Origin: Haemaphysalis longicornis
Lineage: Eukaryota; Arthropoda; Arachnida; Ixodida; Ixodidae
Direction of reading: 5' to 3'
Assembly: GCA_013339765.2 (NCBI GenBank)
Contig: JABSTR010001656.1
Location: 1 to 64,000, forward strand
Length of the DNA stretch: 64,000 nucleotides
The translations under genes and the position numbers were made by a program. Positions 10,311 through 19,699 of this stretch are shown piece by piece (positions within the stretch are counted from its first letter, which is position 1; each line of letters starts with the position of its first letter). Under the pieces are notes generated by a model. It was given only the letters and a program-made list of their open reading frames with translations, searched no databases and was not told the DNA's origin.

Positions 10311-11044
10311 TTATGACTCAGCTTGAGCAAACTTTAAACTAGTACGCCCGACATAAAATTAACGACCCGCCCCCTCAAAAGATACTTCCTCATTTTTTAT
10401 GTGGGTTCTGGAAACGTTGTTGCTATACAGTATTCTCTCGTTGGCTCAAAGTCGTAAAACTAGCTGAAAATTTCGAGATAAGCGCGGAGTTTCGAGTTAA
10501 GTCAAATGCAGATAATTTGTGGCAAGGTCCCTGAAATAACACCTAGTGCTGATAACAAAAGCACTATTGCACAGGGAAGATTTTGTACAGGCAAAATACT
10601 TCGCAGGAAAAAGAAACTTTTATTATTGCAGAAGAAAGAACTGTGTTGCGCTCCGCTGTTTGGCGTCGCATCTGCATCCCAGAAAAGCGTACTCGAGCTT
10701 CTCAGTGCATCGCATCAATTGTTGGTCGCCACCGCTACATTCCACCTTGTTACAAAGCAGACGCAGCGTGAATGTTGTTTCTGCCGTTGTAGGCACTTCT
10801 GGGGGCTCCTCCTCGTCCGCATGATCAGCTGCGTCATCCACAGCTATCTCGATGATGTAGGCGCCCGACAGCATTCCGCTAACGGGGACGCGTAGTCAGC
10901 GTAAAATTGAACATTACGACCGCGTTCGGCGCGTACTGGGAGTAAGCATTTCAACGGGGACCTTATCAGCTGCCTGTAGCGGTATTTGCCTTGTGTCATC
11001 TCGGCCAGCATTCCGAGGTATCCGTGGTCCTAGGAAAAAAATTA

Positions 11045-11726
11045 CCGTACTTACCCGATTCTAACGCGCACCTTTTTTCCTCAAAAATAGGCCGAAAAAT
11101 CACATGCGCGTTAGAATCGGATACGAAACCGAAACTGCCAAAACAACTGAAATTTCGTTCACCCATCGCCATCGCCATCTCAAGATGGCGCCAAAGCTTT
11201 TAGCAAAAATTTTTCGGATCTAGGCGCCTAGGCTTTTCTTTCGGCGCTCACACAAATCGTCAAATTATTTCACTTGCGTGCTTGATAACAGCAATGGCAG
11301 CAGCGGCAACGAAGATGCGCCGCTTCCGCGGCTTACGAGCGGCTCCCACGCGTTCACAACGAGCGATTGGCTGAAGCGTATGCCTCTGGAGAAGCTCGCG
11401 GGATGGGCATGCGAGGCGTGGGCCATGATCCCATCGAGCATGATAGAACGTTCGTTCAGAAGTGTGGCATCGCGAACGCGCTTGACGATACCAATGACGA
11501 GATGTTGCGGTCAGCAGAAGGCGACAAGGAGCTCTCGGAGAGCGGCGAGGAGTGAGATGAGTGAGATTACTTCGGGGAATAAATCTCCCGTTTCTCTCGC
11601 ATTCGTTTTTCTTGCTCACAAAGTTCCTTGAGCGTTACAAACGGAGGTGCAAGTTTTTTCGGTTTTTTGCAAGAAACATCGGGTGCGCGTTAGAATCGGG
11701 GGCGCGTTAGAATCTAGTAATTACGG
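11045..11726 (+). mobile_element. Internally deleted pogo/Tigger-type transposon (682 bp)
   Basis: TA at 11043-11044 and 11727-11728 flanks an element that starts CCGTACTTACCCGATTCTAA and ends in the reverse of CCGTAATTACTAGATTCTAA. The termini carry repeated GATTCTAACGCGC motifs, two at each end. TA target duplication and TIRs fit the Tc1/mariner-pogo group. The remaining coding piece near the right end (11367-11555) has the pogo transposase C-terminal signature, which supports the assignment independently. Confidence 0.8.
11278..11555 (+). pseudogene. pogo/Tigger transposase C-terminal remnant, frameshifted
   Basis: Two overlapping frames share the signal. One reads WACEAWAMIPSSMIERSF at about 11405-11458. 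The other continues FVQKCGIANALDDTNDEML and an acidic tail ending at a stop at about 11553-11555. Together they match the pattern W-x-AW-x-IP-x-x-(L/M)I-x-(K/R)SF-x-KC-(G/S)-(I/L)-(T/S)NALDG-xxD that ends pogo/Tigger (IS630 superfamily) transposases. A one-base shift near 11455-11460 separates the halves. The HTH DNA-binding and DDE catalytic regions are gone, which fits a deletion derivative mobilised in trans. Function as a protein is very unlikely. Confidence 0.72.
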
Positions 11727-12060
11727 TAGGCCTACACCATCTTCCCGTGGGGAACCCTGATGAGGATGCGAAGCATCGTGGCGGTTCCGTTTGGTTCCAT
11801 TGTGTTGCCGTTATGTTGAGTGATCCGGTTTTTACTAGCGCCAGAGGGAATTCCGCGTCCGGGTGCACACCGGTGGCAAAGGCACGCAAGTGCTGTTGTG
11901 TTACGGTGAGTAGGCGGTGGTTCTCGAGGCGCCGAAACTCGTCCATCATAGTCTTGTCGATGTTGTCTATGTGGTAGAATCGGTAGTCTCCGTCAGCTTT
12001 GGTGAGGTAAAGGTTGTTGACATTGGTGCACCGGCTGAGAGCAATGTACACGCCCTCCTC
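11707..12060 (-). pseudogene. Helitron Pif1-like helicase C-terminal fragment
   Basis: The minus strand reads YIALSRCTNVNNLYLTKADG starting at about 12050, then DYRFYHIDN. Y-(V/I)-ALSR is the last conserved helicase motif of Pif1-type helicases as carried by Helitrons, where it unwinds DNA during rolling-circle-like transposition. The following region, KTMMDEFRRLENHRLLTVTQ, is typical of sequence downstream of that motif in arthropod Helitrons. Upstream coding is lost beyond 12060. The frame runs into repeat sequence at about 11757, and a stop follows beyond the pogo element boundary. The Rep nuclease domain is absent. A host Pif1 gene is less likely given the surroundings. Confidence 0.68.
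11737..11757 (+). repeat. Motif CCATCTTCCCGTRGGGAACC, forward copy
   Basis: This 20-bp motif, with an internal near-palindrome, occurs forward here, reversed at 12099-12118 and forward at 52767-52787. The first two bracket the Helitron helicase fragment. Confidence 0.65.
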
Positions 12061-12098
12061 TTCGCGGCTTTGTCTTCTCGTTCTTCTTCCTCTTCGGC

Positions 12099-12210
12099 GG
12101 TTCCCCTACGGGAAGATGACGACGGTGGTTGAACACGAACCTATCTCGTGATGGATTCGTTGGTTGGCCAATCCCTAGGGGCATCCTGCCACAATCAGCA
12201 TCAGAGGCGC
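12099..12210 (+). repeat. Dispersed repeat shared with 52676-52787
   Basis: The stretch is colinear with the reverse complement of 52676-52787. Shared blocks are GGTTCCCCTACGGGAAGATG, TATCTCGTGA, TTGGTTGG and CCCTAGGGGCATCCTGCCAC followed by AATCA(G/T)CATCAG. It begins with the reversed 20-bp motif and continues past the helicase fragment. Confidence 0.7.
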
Positions 12211-12354
12211 TGCGGACGGGGCTGGTTGAGCTGCAAGGCGCGTGGCGCTTCCCGCCACAGCTTTCCCACGGGAAATTCAGCACCCCCCTCTAAAGTTTTC
12301 ATTTCGCCGTTTCCGTTGACGTTCAGATTCGCGTGCCTTCGTTGTATCAGTAGC

Positions 12355-12530
12355 TTCTTGACGTAGTTTGAATGAGTCAAGGACATAAGGTGCGTTCGTA
12401 GCACTTGCTCCTGTCCCGGATTTGTAGCGTAGTAGGAAGAGCACCACGTACCTCCCGTTGCGGCCAGAGAGTCGGGGGATCAAAACCGGGCGCCGCTAAC
12501 TATTTCTTTTTTGATAGTTTAGTATCGCGG
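12355..12530 (+). mobile_element. tRNA-derived SINE-like repeat, copy 2
   Basis: It begins GACGTAGTTTGAATGAGTCA followed by AGGACATAAGG, matching the leader at 8377-8408. The tRNA-like head has an A-box-like TAGCGTAGTAGG (about 12425-12436) and a B-box-like GGATCAAAACC (about 12477-12487), then a T-rich tail with a TTTCTTTTTT tract. Leader and head share order with copy 1. Not a functional tRNA. Confidence 0.58.
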
Positions 12531-12975
12531 AGCTGTGGGTGTAAGGAGGAGAGTTGCGCATGCGCAGTGAGCGTGTGGACGGCGCCGCCATCAACGTCGC
12601 AGGACCAGGCGAGCCTAAGAAATGCTCCGCATTTAAAAAACGTTTCGAGATAACGTGGGAAAATGTGTAGCGGCTATAGGAGGTAATTACGTATACACGG
12701 TGACAGAAAGTTTCGACTTGAGATAATTTGAGATGGCAAAGTTCGAGTTAACGAGGGACTAACTTGACAGACCGGCACCAGGAATGTGTTTCCCTTCCCG
12801 TTCTTGACTCTGCGCATGAAACAAAAGCAGCGCGGCGCACATTCTATAGGCTTTAAAATGTTTACTTTTCTTAAAGTTCCTATTGGCAATGAAAATGCCA
12901 AGAGCCTTCTTCAGGGATATCCCTACCGTTGATGCTTCCACTATAGTTAGTGGGCTTTCTTATTTTATTAACCTA

Positions 12976-13332
12976 CTATGTCGCAGGCACTTGGTAAGGA
13001 AGTGTGTACTGAAAACGAAGTGCGAAGTTTGCAAGACCAGCTGCCGCTTCCTGCATGCCAAGGGAAGATGCCGCTGTGTTTACAACCTCTTGTAATTTTG
13101 GGGGACTTCTGAACCATTTAGGGCATTTTTTGAAGTTTATCAGCAATTTGTAGGACGCTTTACCTAATGCTTCAGCGACCAGAAGCCCCAGCATGACGGC
13201 TTCATTGATGTTCTGGCCATTATTTACAACAAACACCTTTAGGGGCCTAGGGTTCGACCAGCACAGCGAGACCTTATCTGGAAACTTGGTTGGGTTCGGT
13301 ATACGTTCTGATAGGGATTCATTTTTATACAT
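12976..13332 (-). CDS. Unassigned 118-codon open frame
   Basis: An open frame with ATG at 13330-13332. It contains a non-repetitive, protein-like stretch around PNPTKFPDKVSLCW and VFVVNNGQNINEAVMLGLLV. I recognise no family. It could be a transposon or gene exon, since several hydrophobic blocks look constrained, but chance is possible. An overlapping plus-strand frame at 12883-13095 contains Cys pairs (CEVCKTSC) and is an alternative reading. Confidence 0.2.
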   Translation of the reverse strand: MYKNESLSERIPNPTKFPDKVSLCWSNPRPLKVFVVNNGQNINEAVMLGLLVAEALGKASYKLLINFKKCPKWFRSPPKLQEVVNTAASSLGMQEAAAGLANFALRFQYTLPYQVPAT

Positions 13333-13444
13333 AAGGTTTAAACAAGTTCTGTTATTCTGTGCGAAGGGGGGAGCAACACCTTAAACTTAGCCGTCGCTAA
13401 TGATGGAGGAAGAGTTCTAAAAATGCGTTCGCCGAAATTGTCGC

Positions 13445-13650
13445 TTTAAATCTCCCTGTTAGCGTTCCTAAACCTTTACCGTAGACTTTGTGCATGATTT
13501 CCCATGTTGCATTTCATTTGCTGGGCTATCCAAAATGAAACAAAATGTGTATTTTGCTCCAGTTCCCTTTATTTAAACCTCAATGTTAGCGTTCTTTAAC
13601 CTTTACCTCTATAGTAGACTTTGTGTATGATTTCCCGTGTTATATTTCAT
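13445..13650 (+). repeat. Tandem duplication, period about 127 bp
   Basis: The block beginning TTTAAATCTCCCTGTTAGCG (13445) recurs as TTTAAACCTCAATGTTAGCG (13572). Both continue with TTTACC, TAGACTTTGTG(C/T)ATGATTTCCC and TATTTCAT or CATTTCAT. The copies are diverged. Confidence 0.65.
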
Positions 13651-13659
13651 GTTTGTCGC

Positions 13660-14370
13660 GGTCAATAAACTTGCTAATCTATGTTTTGCTTTGGTTTTAT
13701 GTGGGTGTAATTGTACTCACAGCAAACTTATGAATGAAACTTGTGTTTATTTGATTCAACCCCTTTCCTGACCGAATCGCGATTAATAGAATGTTGATGG
13801 AATAGGTCTATGAAAGACGGCCATAGAGACAACTAAGCTAATCGCTGGGCTAGCCCCTTTTCAGTTAAAAAAGCTCGCTTGCGCGAGTCATCGTTTGTTC
13901 GGTCCGGCGACAGCATTATAACACCACGGTGATTCCTAATTATCACAACTGGGCCACTGCTTACTGCTACAATAAGTCACGCAATAAAAAACAAACGCAA
14001 CCTATGATATTTACCCACATAACTGCAGTACAGGCGTAAATTTCAAAACAATGAATAAAAAATTCTTCTGAGAAGCCATCATCCCAACCCTCATACTTTT
14101 TTGTCATTTTTGTCGGTTAATTATGTCCATCAAGCAGCACACTAAGGACACGATCATGAAGCAATCATGAAATGGTTCATGTCAGGTAATTTCACGCAAA
14201 ATACTTTCTGATGGAAGTTGGAATAGCGAAAATGTCACTTCAATTACTTTATTTACAATCCGCTACGAATGCTGCCAAAAAGGGAAACCCGTAATTTTTT
14301 CGTTGTTGCAGAGGGGAAAAGGCAAAATTAACGCAAGATGAACCGCAGCGTTGATTTTTCATTTCCTTAC
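13660..14370. other. Interval without recognisable feature
   Basis: AT-rich, with no open frame of note and no motif seen. Confidence 0.5.
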
Positions 14371-14379
14371 TCACAGCTC

Positions 14380-14595
14380 ACTGTACGTACGGTATATTTA
14401 AGCAGTCGGACCATCCCGTAGACCACATTTCGAGCGCTCCGCGCGTAAAGCAGCAGCGATTTGCAGTCCCGCGGTGTTTCGCGGCCTGCCGCTGCTTTCA
14501 GTGGTCGTTGACTACAGCACCGCCGCCATTTTCTGCGCAAAACGAGCACCTCTCCAGGCGGCCGGTCGGGCCACTCTAAAATTGTAGTTCTCTCA
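14380..14595 (-). repeat. Diverged repeat, inverted relative to 9883-10075
   Basis: The reverse complement starts ATTTTAGAGTGGCCCGACCG and follows the order of 9883-10075. A minus-strand open frame (14367-14603) covers it but shows no domain. Confidence 0.5.
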
Positions 14596-14603
14596 AGTTT
14601 CAC

Positions 14604-15690
14604 TTCGGAACGCAGGACGTGCGGGATGTTAGCGCCGCCGCGCGGTTGTAATGATGCTGTGCTGTGTTTTTTTAAGTTGGGTAAGTGGCAAAGAGCGCGG
14701 CCTTCGGCTACCGCGACGCGGGCCGGTGCTGCCGCCGACGAAGCGGTGGCGCTGCTGGTATCGTTGAGATTTTAGGGGCCTTAGTTGAGATCGGTCTCTG
14801 CGCGTCGTCTGCTGCTCCTTCCTTGCTACTGTCGGTTCTTTCTACACGACCCATACCATTAGTTGCACCAGTTTTGTGGCACAAAGGCCCAAAGGCAGGA
14901 CGCAACACTCCCTTTGGCTGGTCTTCTGCATGACTTTGGCGTCTTTGTTTCGACAGGTGCTCAGGTATGTTAGGGGAAATACGGGGCACCGCGCTTTTCC
15001 TCAGCGTCCACCTGCCTCGCTGAGTCCTTAGTTTGACCGTTCACGCTGTGTTCGCAACAGTTGACGATATCTGATGGCTCACAATGAATGTCCCAGCCGT
15101 ATGTTTGTGACGTAACCTTGAATTTTTCCTGCGGAATCGCGCTTCCCCACGCCTTCGATCCGTCAGTATCCCACGGCGTCTTTAATAAATGCCGGGGCAC
15201 GGACTTAGCCGCTGCCGAAGCAAACCCGAAGGCAGCCTTGCGGGCAGCACCTCAACAAACCGCACCGACACATTACAGTCCCACTAAAATATATATGCAC
15301 GATGGCAGCACAGAGTTCATACGTTAATACAGATGTGATGGCAACAACGGAGCTCTAGTTAGCGGTATAGTGCCTAGATTATACTGGCTAGAGGGACCAT
15401 ATGGCTAGTTTGCCGAGCGGAGCGCTTCGCTATGGGAAAGGGTGGCACCGTTTGCAATGTGGCGACACAGGACGCGTGTGCCGATCGTGAAGGCTCACCA
15501 GTCTCCACCGTGTTTACGCGTCGGAATGTATGGGCGTTGATGTCAGCCTGTGAACGCGTGGGATTGCCTTGTTGTGCGCGTGTGTTTAACATTCGTACTT
15601 AGTCGGCCAGCGAGGAATAAGCAGCTCTTGCCCATGCTGTTTATTCAAGCGCCAGCTTCACGACAAGTCGAAGATCAAACGACAGTCTAA
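14604..15690. other. Interval without assignable feature
   Basis: GC-rich between 14690 and 14950. Overlapping short frames occur on both strands (14685-14989, 14970-15200), none with a motif I can name. It lies just upstream of the THAP-containing locus, so a promoter or 5' exon could be here, but nothing in the sequence shows one. Confidence 0.4.
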
Positions 15691-15700
15691 AGAAAGAACG

Positions 15701-16195
15701 TGCTTCATGCCATTCTGCAGGAGTGGCTACCGTTCAAACCACCAAAATGTGTCGTTGTTCAGAACGCCGACGGACCCTTCGCGACTGAAACAGTGGGAAC
15801 GTATGACCAAGAAGTCAGATAGGCGGCTCATGCCTACTGCTGTCGTCTGCAAAAAGCACTTTGAGGAGGGTCGCATCGAACGTTCCTTTAAGGTGACAGT
15901 AAACGGTGTCGCGAATGAAATCGCCTGGGAGAAACCGCGGCTAAAGACTGATGCAGTTCGGACAGTGTTCGAGAGTTACCCCAGCATCTTGTGCCCAAGA
16001 AGGCGCCGAAGAGAAAGGTCAGAAATATTTGCCATCAAGAGACAACTCCGAAACGCCACAGAGGAAACACCAAGTCGCAGTACAGCGAAGTGGACTACAA
16101 CGCCGTACCAGACAGAGAGGCAGATCCGCCTTCTGATGTCTTGGGAGTGGAAGCACGAAACGAAAGCCAGGCTGCACCTCAGTCACCAACCTTGA
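15701..16195 (+). pseudogene. THAP domain, N-terminus of P-element-like transposase
   Basis: THAP domains are DNA-binding C2CH zinc fingers. The frame reads CFMPFCRSGYRSN, so the first two ligands are Cys at 15701 and 15716 (C-x4-C). About 45 residues later AVVCKKHF supplies the C-x2-H pair. Between them the conserved Trp (QWERM), FRTP and PTAVV positions are present. The first ATG in frame (15707) falls inside the zinc site, so the true start lies upstream, possibly in another exon. After about 15985 the natural reading moves to the frame of 15991-16284 (PKKAPKRKVRN), a one-base shift. Arg-rich translation from there to 16195 is probably out of frame. Confidence 0.78.
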
Positions 16196-16640
16196 GCGAG
16201 AGCTGCGAGAGGCGTCATCCGTTCAACGGCATTGTAATTCTGGCGACATGGATGAAAGTGCCACACCATCCGCTGACGCTTTAGCCTATGGCTTCTGCGA
16301 AGCCGAGGCGAACAATTTTGCAAATCTTTTCTTTGAAAGGATGGTTAGATTTTCCAAGGCTTTGCCTGAGCGGGGCTCTGTAATAGCCACCATGTATTTG
16401 AGAGGACTAGAAGAAAGCTAACAAGTCCTTGCATCCCTCCACGAAGCGGAAGTACTGGTCTAGAAGATTGCCATGTTACCCCTATGGTATGGATGTGGCA
16501 TGAAGCCTGTGCCGAGGAAGTATTCCACGTACAGAAACATGTAATTTGTTGAGAGGTCGTTGCTTGTAACAAACATGTAAGGCGATTCTTGCATCCGTTG
16601 CAAGTATTCCCGACTATTTGCACAAAATCAAGCGTGCAGG

Positions 16641-16800
16641 ATGAAGAAGCGGAATGAAGTAGTGCACAGCGAAAAGATGAAGCGAAAAAGTATCACCCAG
16701 TCTATGACCCGAACAAGAAAGAGGCTGGCCAGCACACAGGCGCAAGTGGCTCAAATGAAAGAGCAGGAGAAGACGACAAGCGAAGAGGCTCTTGAAAAAA
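16641..16800 (+). pseudogene. Coiled-coil-like linker of the P-element-like transposase
   Basis: The frame reads RKRLASTQAQVAQMKEQEKT and EEALEKK, with Leu/Met/Val spacing that suggests a short coiled coil. In P-type transposases and many THAP proteins a coiled coil after the THAP domain mediates oligomerisation. The reading leaves frame at a run of ten A (16795-16804) and resumes one frame over at KIQALPLTQRLAVKN. Confidence 0.55.
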
Positions 16801-17161
16801 AAAATACAGGCACTTCCTCTAACGCAGCGGCTTGCTGTGAAGAACTGCTTTCTCGCTGCGCAGCGAAAGTCGTTTAAGGGCATGGCGTATGACGGCGAGT
16901 GGATTGTTTAGTGCTTGTGGATTAGAATAAGGAGTAGAAAACTGTATGAGCACCTCCGAAGAGAAAAGATAATGGTCCGGCCAGACCGTACTTGCCTCAC
17001 CGAATACATCCAGCGATTTAAAGGTGGATTTGTCTTGAGTCCAAAAGTCTTTGCTGCCTTGAGTGGAAACACAAAAGGTATGGACGTCTTTAGCCGTCAT
17101 GGGGGTGGCCTCGTCATTGATTATGTCAAGCTGTCAGAAGATCTCGACGTGAAGTCAAATG
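16801..17161 (+). pseudogene. P-element-like transposase, core exon A
   Basis: Reads KIQALPLTQRLAVKN, then KGMAYDGEWIV, a TAG stop at 16909-16911, and onward SRKLYEHLRREKIMVRPDRT, YIQRFKGGF, and GGGLVIDYVKLSEDLDVKSN. The IDYVKL block corresponds to the segment around the first catalytic Asp of the RNase H-like core. The residue after Asp, usually Glu in relatives, is Tyr here. The block ends at AAATG|GTAAGT, a consensus 5' splice site, leaving phase 1. Confidence 0.75.
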
Positions 17162-17289
17162 GTAAGTTTCATTATTAAGCGAAATAAGCTGCTGTAGCAA
17201 TAGCACGTTATATCTCATTGTAAAGGCACAAGTTGGAAGGCCAAGCTGAAGGCTCAGTGTGCTTAATCGTCGTGTTTTTCACCATATAG

Positions 17290-17391
17290 GTGCTATTGAA
17301 GGCTTCGTAGATCTAGGCGAGCATACATCCCCTGACCAGAAAGGCGTGCTGGCGGATCACGGAATAATTGTCATGTTTCAACCGTTTGTTG
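17290..17391 (+). pseudogene. P-element-like transposase, core exon B
   Basis: A 34-codon block preceded by the acceptor ATATAG (AG at 17288-17289) and followed by the donor G|GTAATC at 17392. It reads AIEGFVDLGEHTSPDQKGVL followed by ADHGIIVMFQPFV. Joined to exon A it restores Gly (G+GT) with an unbroken frame. The upstream intron is 128 bp. Confidence 0.78.
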
Positions 17392-17480
17392 GTAATCAAC
17401 ATTTTTACATTATTTACGGTAAGTGCTTCTGCGTCACTGCAATCTTGTCTTCATGTTAACTTTGCTTGGCCCTTTGTTAG

Positions 17481-17660
17481 GCAACTGGACACAAATCCTT
17501 GGAGTGTTCGCTTCGAAAAGCAATGTGAAAGCGGCAACTCTAGGCAAAATAATGGTTGAAACCACCATTCTCGGTGAACAAGCTGGGTTGTATGTTGACA
17601 GCGTCACCTGCGATAGGGCCAGTTGGAACCGAAGTATGTGGCGGCTTTTTGGTATACAAG
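17481..17660 (+). pseudogene. P-element-like transposase, core exon C
   Basis: Follows an 89-bp intron ending TTTGTTAG. It reads NWTQILGVFASKSNVKAATL, ETTILGEQAGLYVDSVTCD and RSMWRLFGIQ. The VTCD Asp lies where P-type transposases have their second acidic core residue. That placement is a tentative inference. The exon ends CAAG|GTAAGA, again phase 1. Confidence 0.78.
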
Positions 17661-17991
17661 GTAAGATTGTCGAGCTACGCTGCAGCAAAATAGAAACATT
17701 TGTATGCTAAACTTCACGCTGGTCTTTGCCCTTGTATGCATAAAGTTGCAGAGTCTATATATTGCCATTCTTGCAGGAGACATTGTGTTAAATTTAATAT
17801 TTTGGCATGACATTAAACTATCTGTCAAAGAAACAACTTAAAACACCGCCCAAAAAAGAAAAGGAAAAAAATTGATGTTTGGTGTAACCCACATTGTTCA
17901 CACTGACTTTATATGTTCTAAGACGTTAGCAAAGTAATCGTACCTCCTCGAAATGAAACCGGAATAAAGTTGAGAATTTGTTTTCTAATAG

Positions 17992-18404
17992 GTTCCTCTG
18001 CTGGTCCCATCAAGATCAGCTCCCAACATCCAGTGGACATGAAGAGAAAACTGTTCCTAATCTCAGGTTTTACTCATTTAATCAAGAACGTTAGGAACGG
18101 CTTTGGAGCGAAGGGATATTTAACACCATCTAGTGGTATACACAGTGGGATCATCAAGGAAGCATGGGAAGCTGACCGTGATAATGTGGCGCTAAAGGCC
18201 ATGCCAAACATAACTAGTGCGAGTATAAAACCAAACTGTTTTGAAAAAATGAAGGTGGATTTGGCATTTCAGCTTTTTGGCGATAAAGTAATTAAGGGGA
18301 TGTTTGTGCATAACGAACATGACCAGTCTACATACAGGACAGTGCGGCCAACCAAGGACTTTATTAAACAGATCAATCGGCTCATTCGCATTAGGAGCTC
18401 ATGA
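17992..18404 (+). pseudogene. P-element-like transposase, core exon D
   Basis: Begins after a 331-bp intron ending TTTTCTAATAG. It reads HPVDMKRKLFLISGFTHLIK then NVRNGFGAKGYLTPSSG, the P-type motif (D)-x-x-HL-(I/V)KN-x-RN, in which the expected Asp is Gly here. It continues with KEAWEADRDNVALKAM and FQLFGDKVIKGMF, and stops at TGA 18402-18404. Possible continuation in another frame (NPNAKFLPDFLKYLEEWE, about 18435-18490) suggests that the stop is a lesion rather than the natural end. Confidence 0.75.
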
Positions 18405-18564
18405 ACAAGCATCAGCGCATTGAAGCCTGGAAATCCAAATGCAAAATTCTTGCCCGACTTTCTGAAATACCTCGAGGAGTGGGAGAATTAGGCCAAACCA
18501 GCGGGAAGTGGATTTCAGTGGGAGGTAGATTCTAGGCACTATAGAAGGGGGTGATTTAGCTACG

Positions 18565-19570
18565 CCAGTTAGACGCCGGCCAATTTGCGTGACATTCCTC
18601 ACTCTTACGTTTTCTCGGTGGTTACGTTTTTTTCCCGGTCCGGTGGAAGACTTATTAACGGGGTTCCAGGGTAGTTAGTTTAGTATGTTTGAGAACTGCG
18701 AGAAAGCTGAGGGAACTTTTATAATCGCTCTTTTTCAGAACCAGTTGCTACCTTCGCCTTTTGTAGTACCTCTTAAAACACAACCGAATTGGTAATCACC
18801 AATTCAGAAAACAGAGTGCCGTTCGTGGCAAGCAGTGCGCAAAAGGTAGCATTTCTTAGCAGCCAGATGTCTTTATGTCGTCTCCATTTTCGTTTTCCCA
18901 CCCTGTAAACCTATACGTAACGTATGTTTGCCGTACGACACCTAATTCCGTCTGGTGCGTCTTACCCGGGAGGTGCTGTCGAACAAGTTATTCAAGCCAT
19001 GCGAAGGCACCGCGCAATCGACGCAAAGATGCACCAAAGCTGGCCCCAAAACAGATGTCGCTAAGCAGACGACAAACCTGCAATGCCGACGCCACCACCG
19101 GCGGGCAGGCGGGGAACGTTAAGTATATTCGGAGCGCTATCACTAGTGTGCTCTGTGAGTGAAACCGTCCTCTTCCTCCCCTCTGCTCCGCCCCCCCCCC
19201 CCCCCCCGCATCACCTCCGACGCGTTGGGAGTTTCTTGTCCCGCACTCCATGAAAGAACCGGTGGCTCGTAGAGCTAGAAAGCTTTGCTTAAAAATTGGT
19301 GCAAGCTTGCTCTCGTATTGCAAGGCTAGTTGGGCTGGCGGCACCTCTCCCGCCGCCGGAGACCCGACTGCTGCACCTTACATTTATTTCGGAACTAGCC
19401 GGTGAAACTTTTCCATGACTGGCAGGCCCGGATAGTTTGGTCGGCATGCAGCTTTCACATCTGTCCCAAAGTAGACGGCGTTAGCAAGCGCTAGAACCCG
19501 CGGCCAATTGTCCAAAGTCAACGCTCGTGCTACGAATGCAAAGGAAATGCTTTGGGCACGGAATGCGATG
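18565..19570. other. Interval without assignable feature, with poly-C tract
   Basis: Short frames only. A run of 17 C lies at 19191-19207. GC content rises between 18980 and 19370. No protein or RNA motif was recognised. Confidence 0.45.
19191..19207. repeat. Poly-C tract
   Basis: Seventeen consecutive C residues. Confidence 0.9.
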
Positions 19571-19699
19571 ATAGCGCCATCGGATGGACGCCAGCCTCAT
19601 GACGTGAGGGACCCCGGTTCGATTTAGACCACTGGAATCACATTTGTTATTTTTAGTTGTTGGCACATGTTATTGTTCCCCGCCGTTGCTATCTACGTA

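Larger units (their letters stand above)
10428..12763. mobile_element. Candidate Tigger/pogo-like element with degenerate TIRs, carrying nested insertions
   Basis: The left end CAGTATTCTCTCGTTGGCTC follows TA at 10426-10427. The right end, read in reverse, gives AGTTAGTCCCTCGTTAACTC, and the TA on that side is lost. Inside both ends are TTCGAGATAAGC-like and TTCGAGTTAA-like blocks, which also occur in the MITE at 20150-20721. If the ends belong together, the pogo-type element, Helitron fragment and SINE-like repeat between them are later insertions. The pairing is an inference from weak TIR similarity. Confidence 0.4.
15695..18560 (+). mobile_element. P-element/THAP9-like transposase locus with introns, degraded
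   Basis: In order this locus encodes a THAP zinc finger (15701-16000), a charged linker, a coiled-coil-like segment (16641-16800) and transposase core pieces in four blocks. The blocks are 16801-17161, 17290-17391, 17481-17660 and 17992-18404, separated by GT-AG introns that all split a Gly codon in phase 1. THAP plus RNase H-like core is the architecture of P-element transposases and THAP9. Frameshifts near 15985 and at the A-run 16795-16804, a stop at 16909-16911 and a stop at 18402-18404 make this copy inactive. No P-type TIR pair or 8-bp duplication was found. A domesticated host gene is unlikely given the breaks. Confidence 0.75.

Noticed and set aside
12883..13095. Cys-rich plus frame as a zinc-finger gene
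   Set aside because: CEVCKTSC and CRCV are too few and lack His partners with finger spacing. The opposite strand is open too, so there is no case for a gene.
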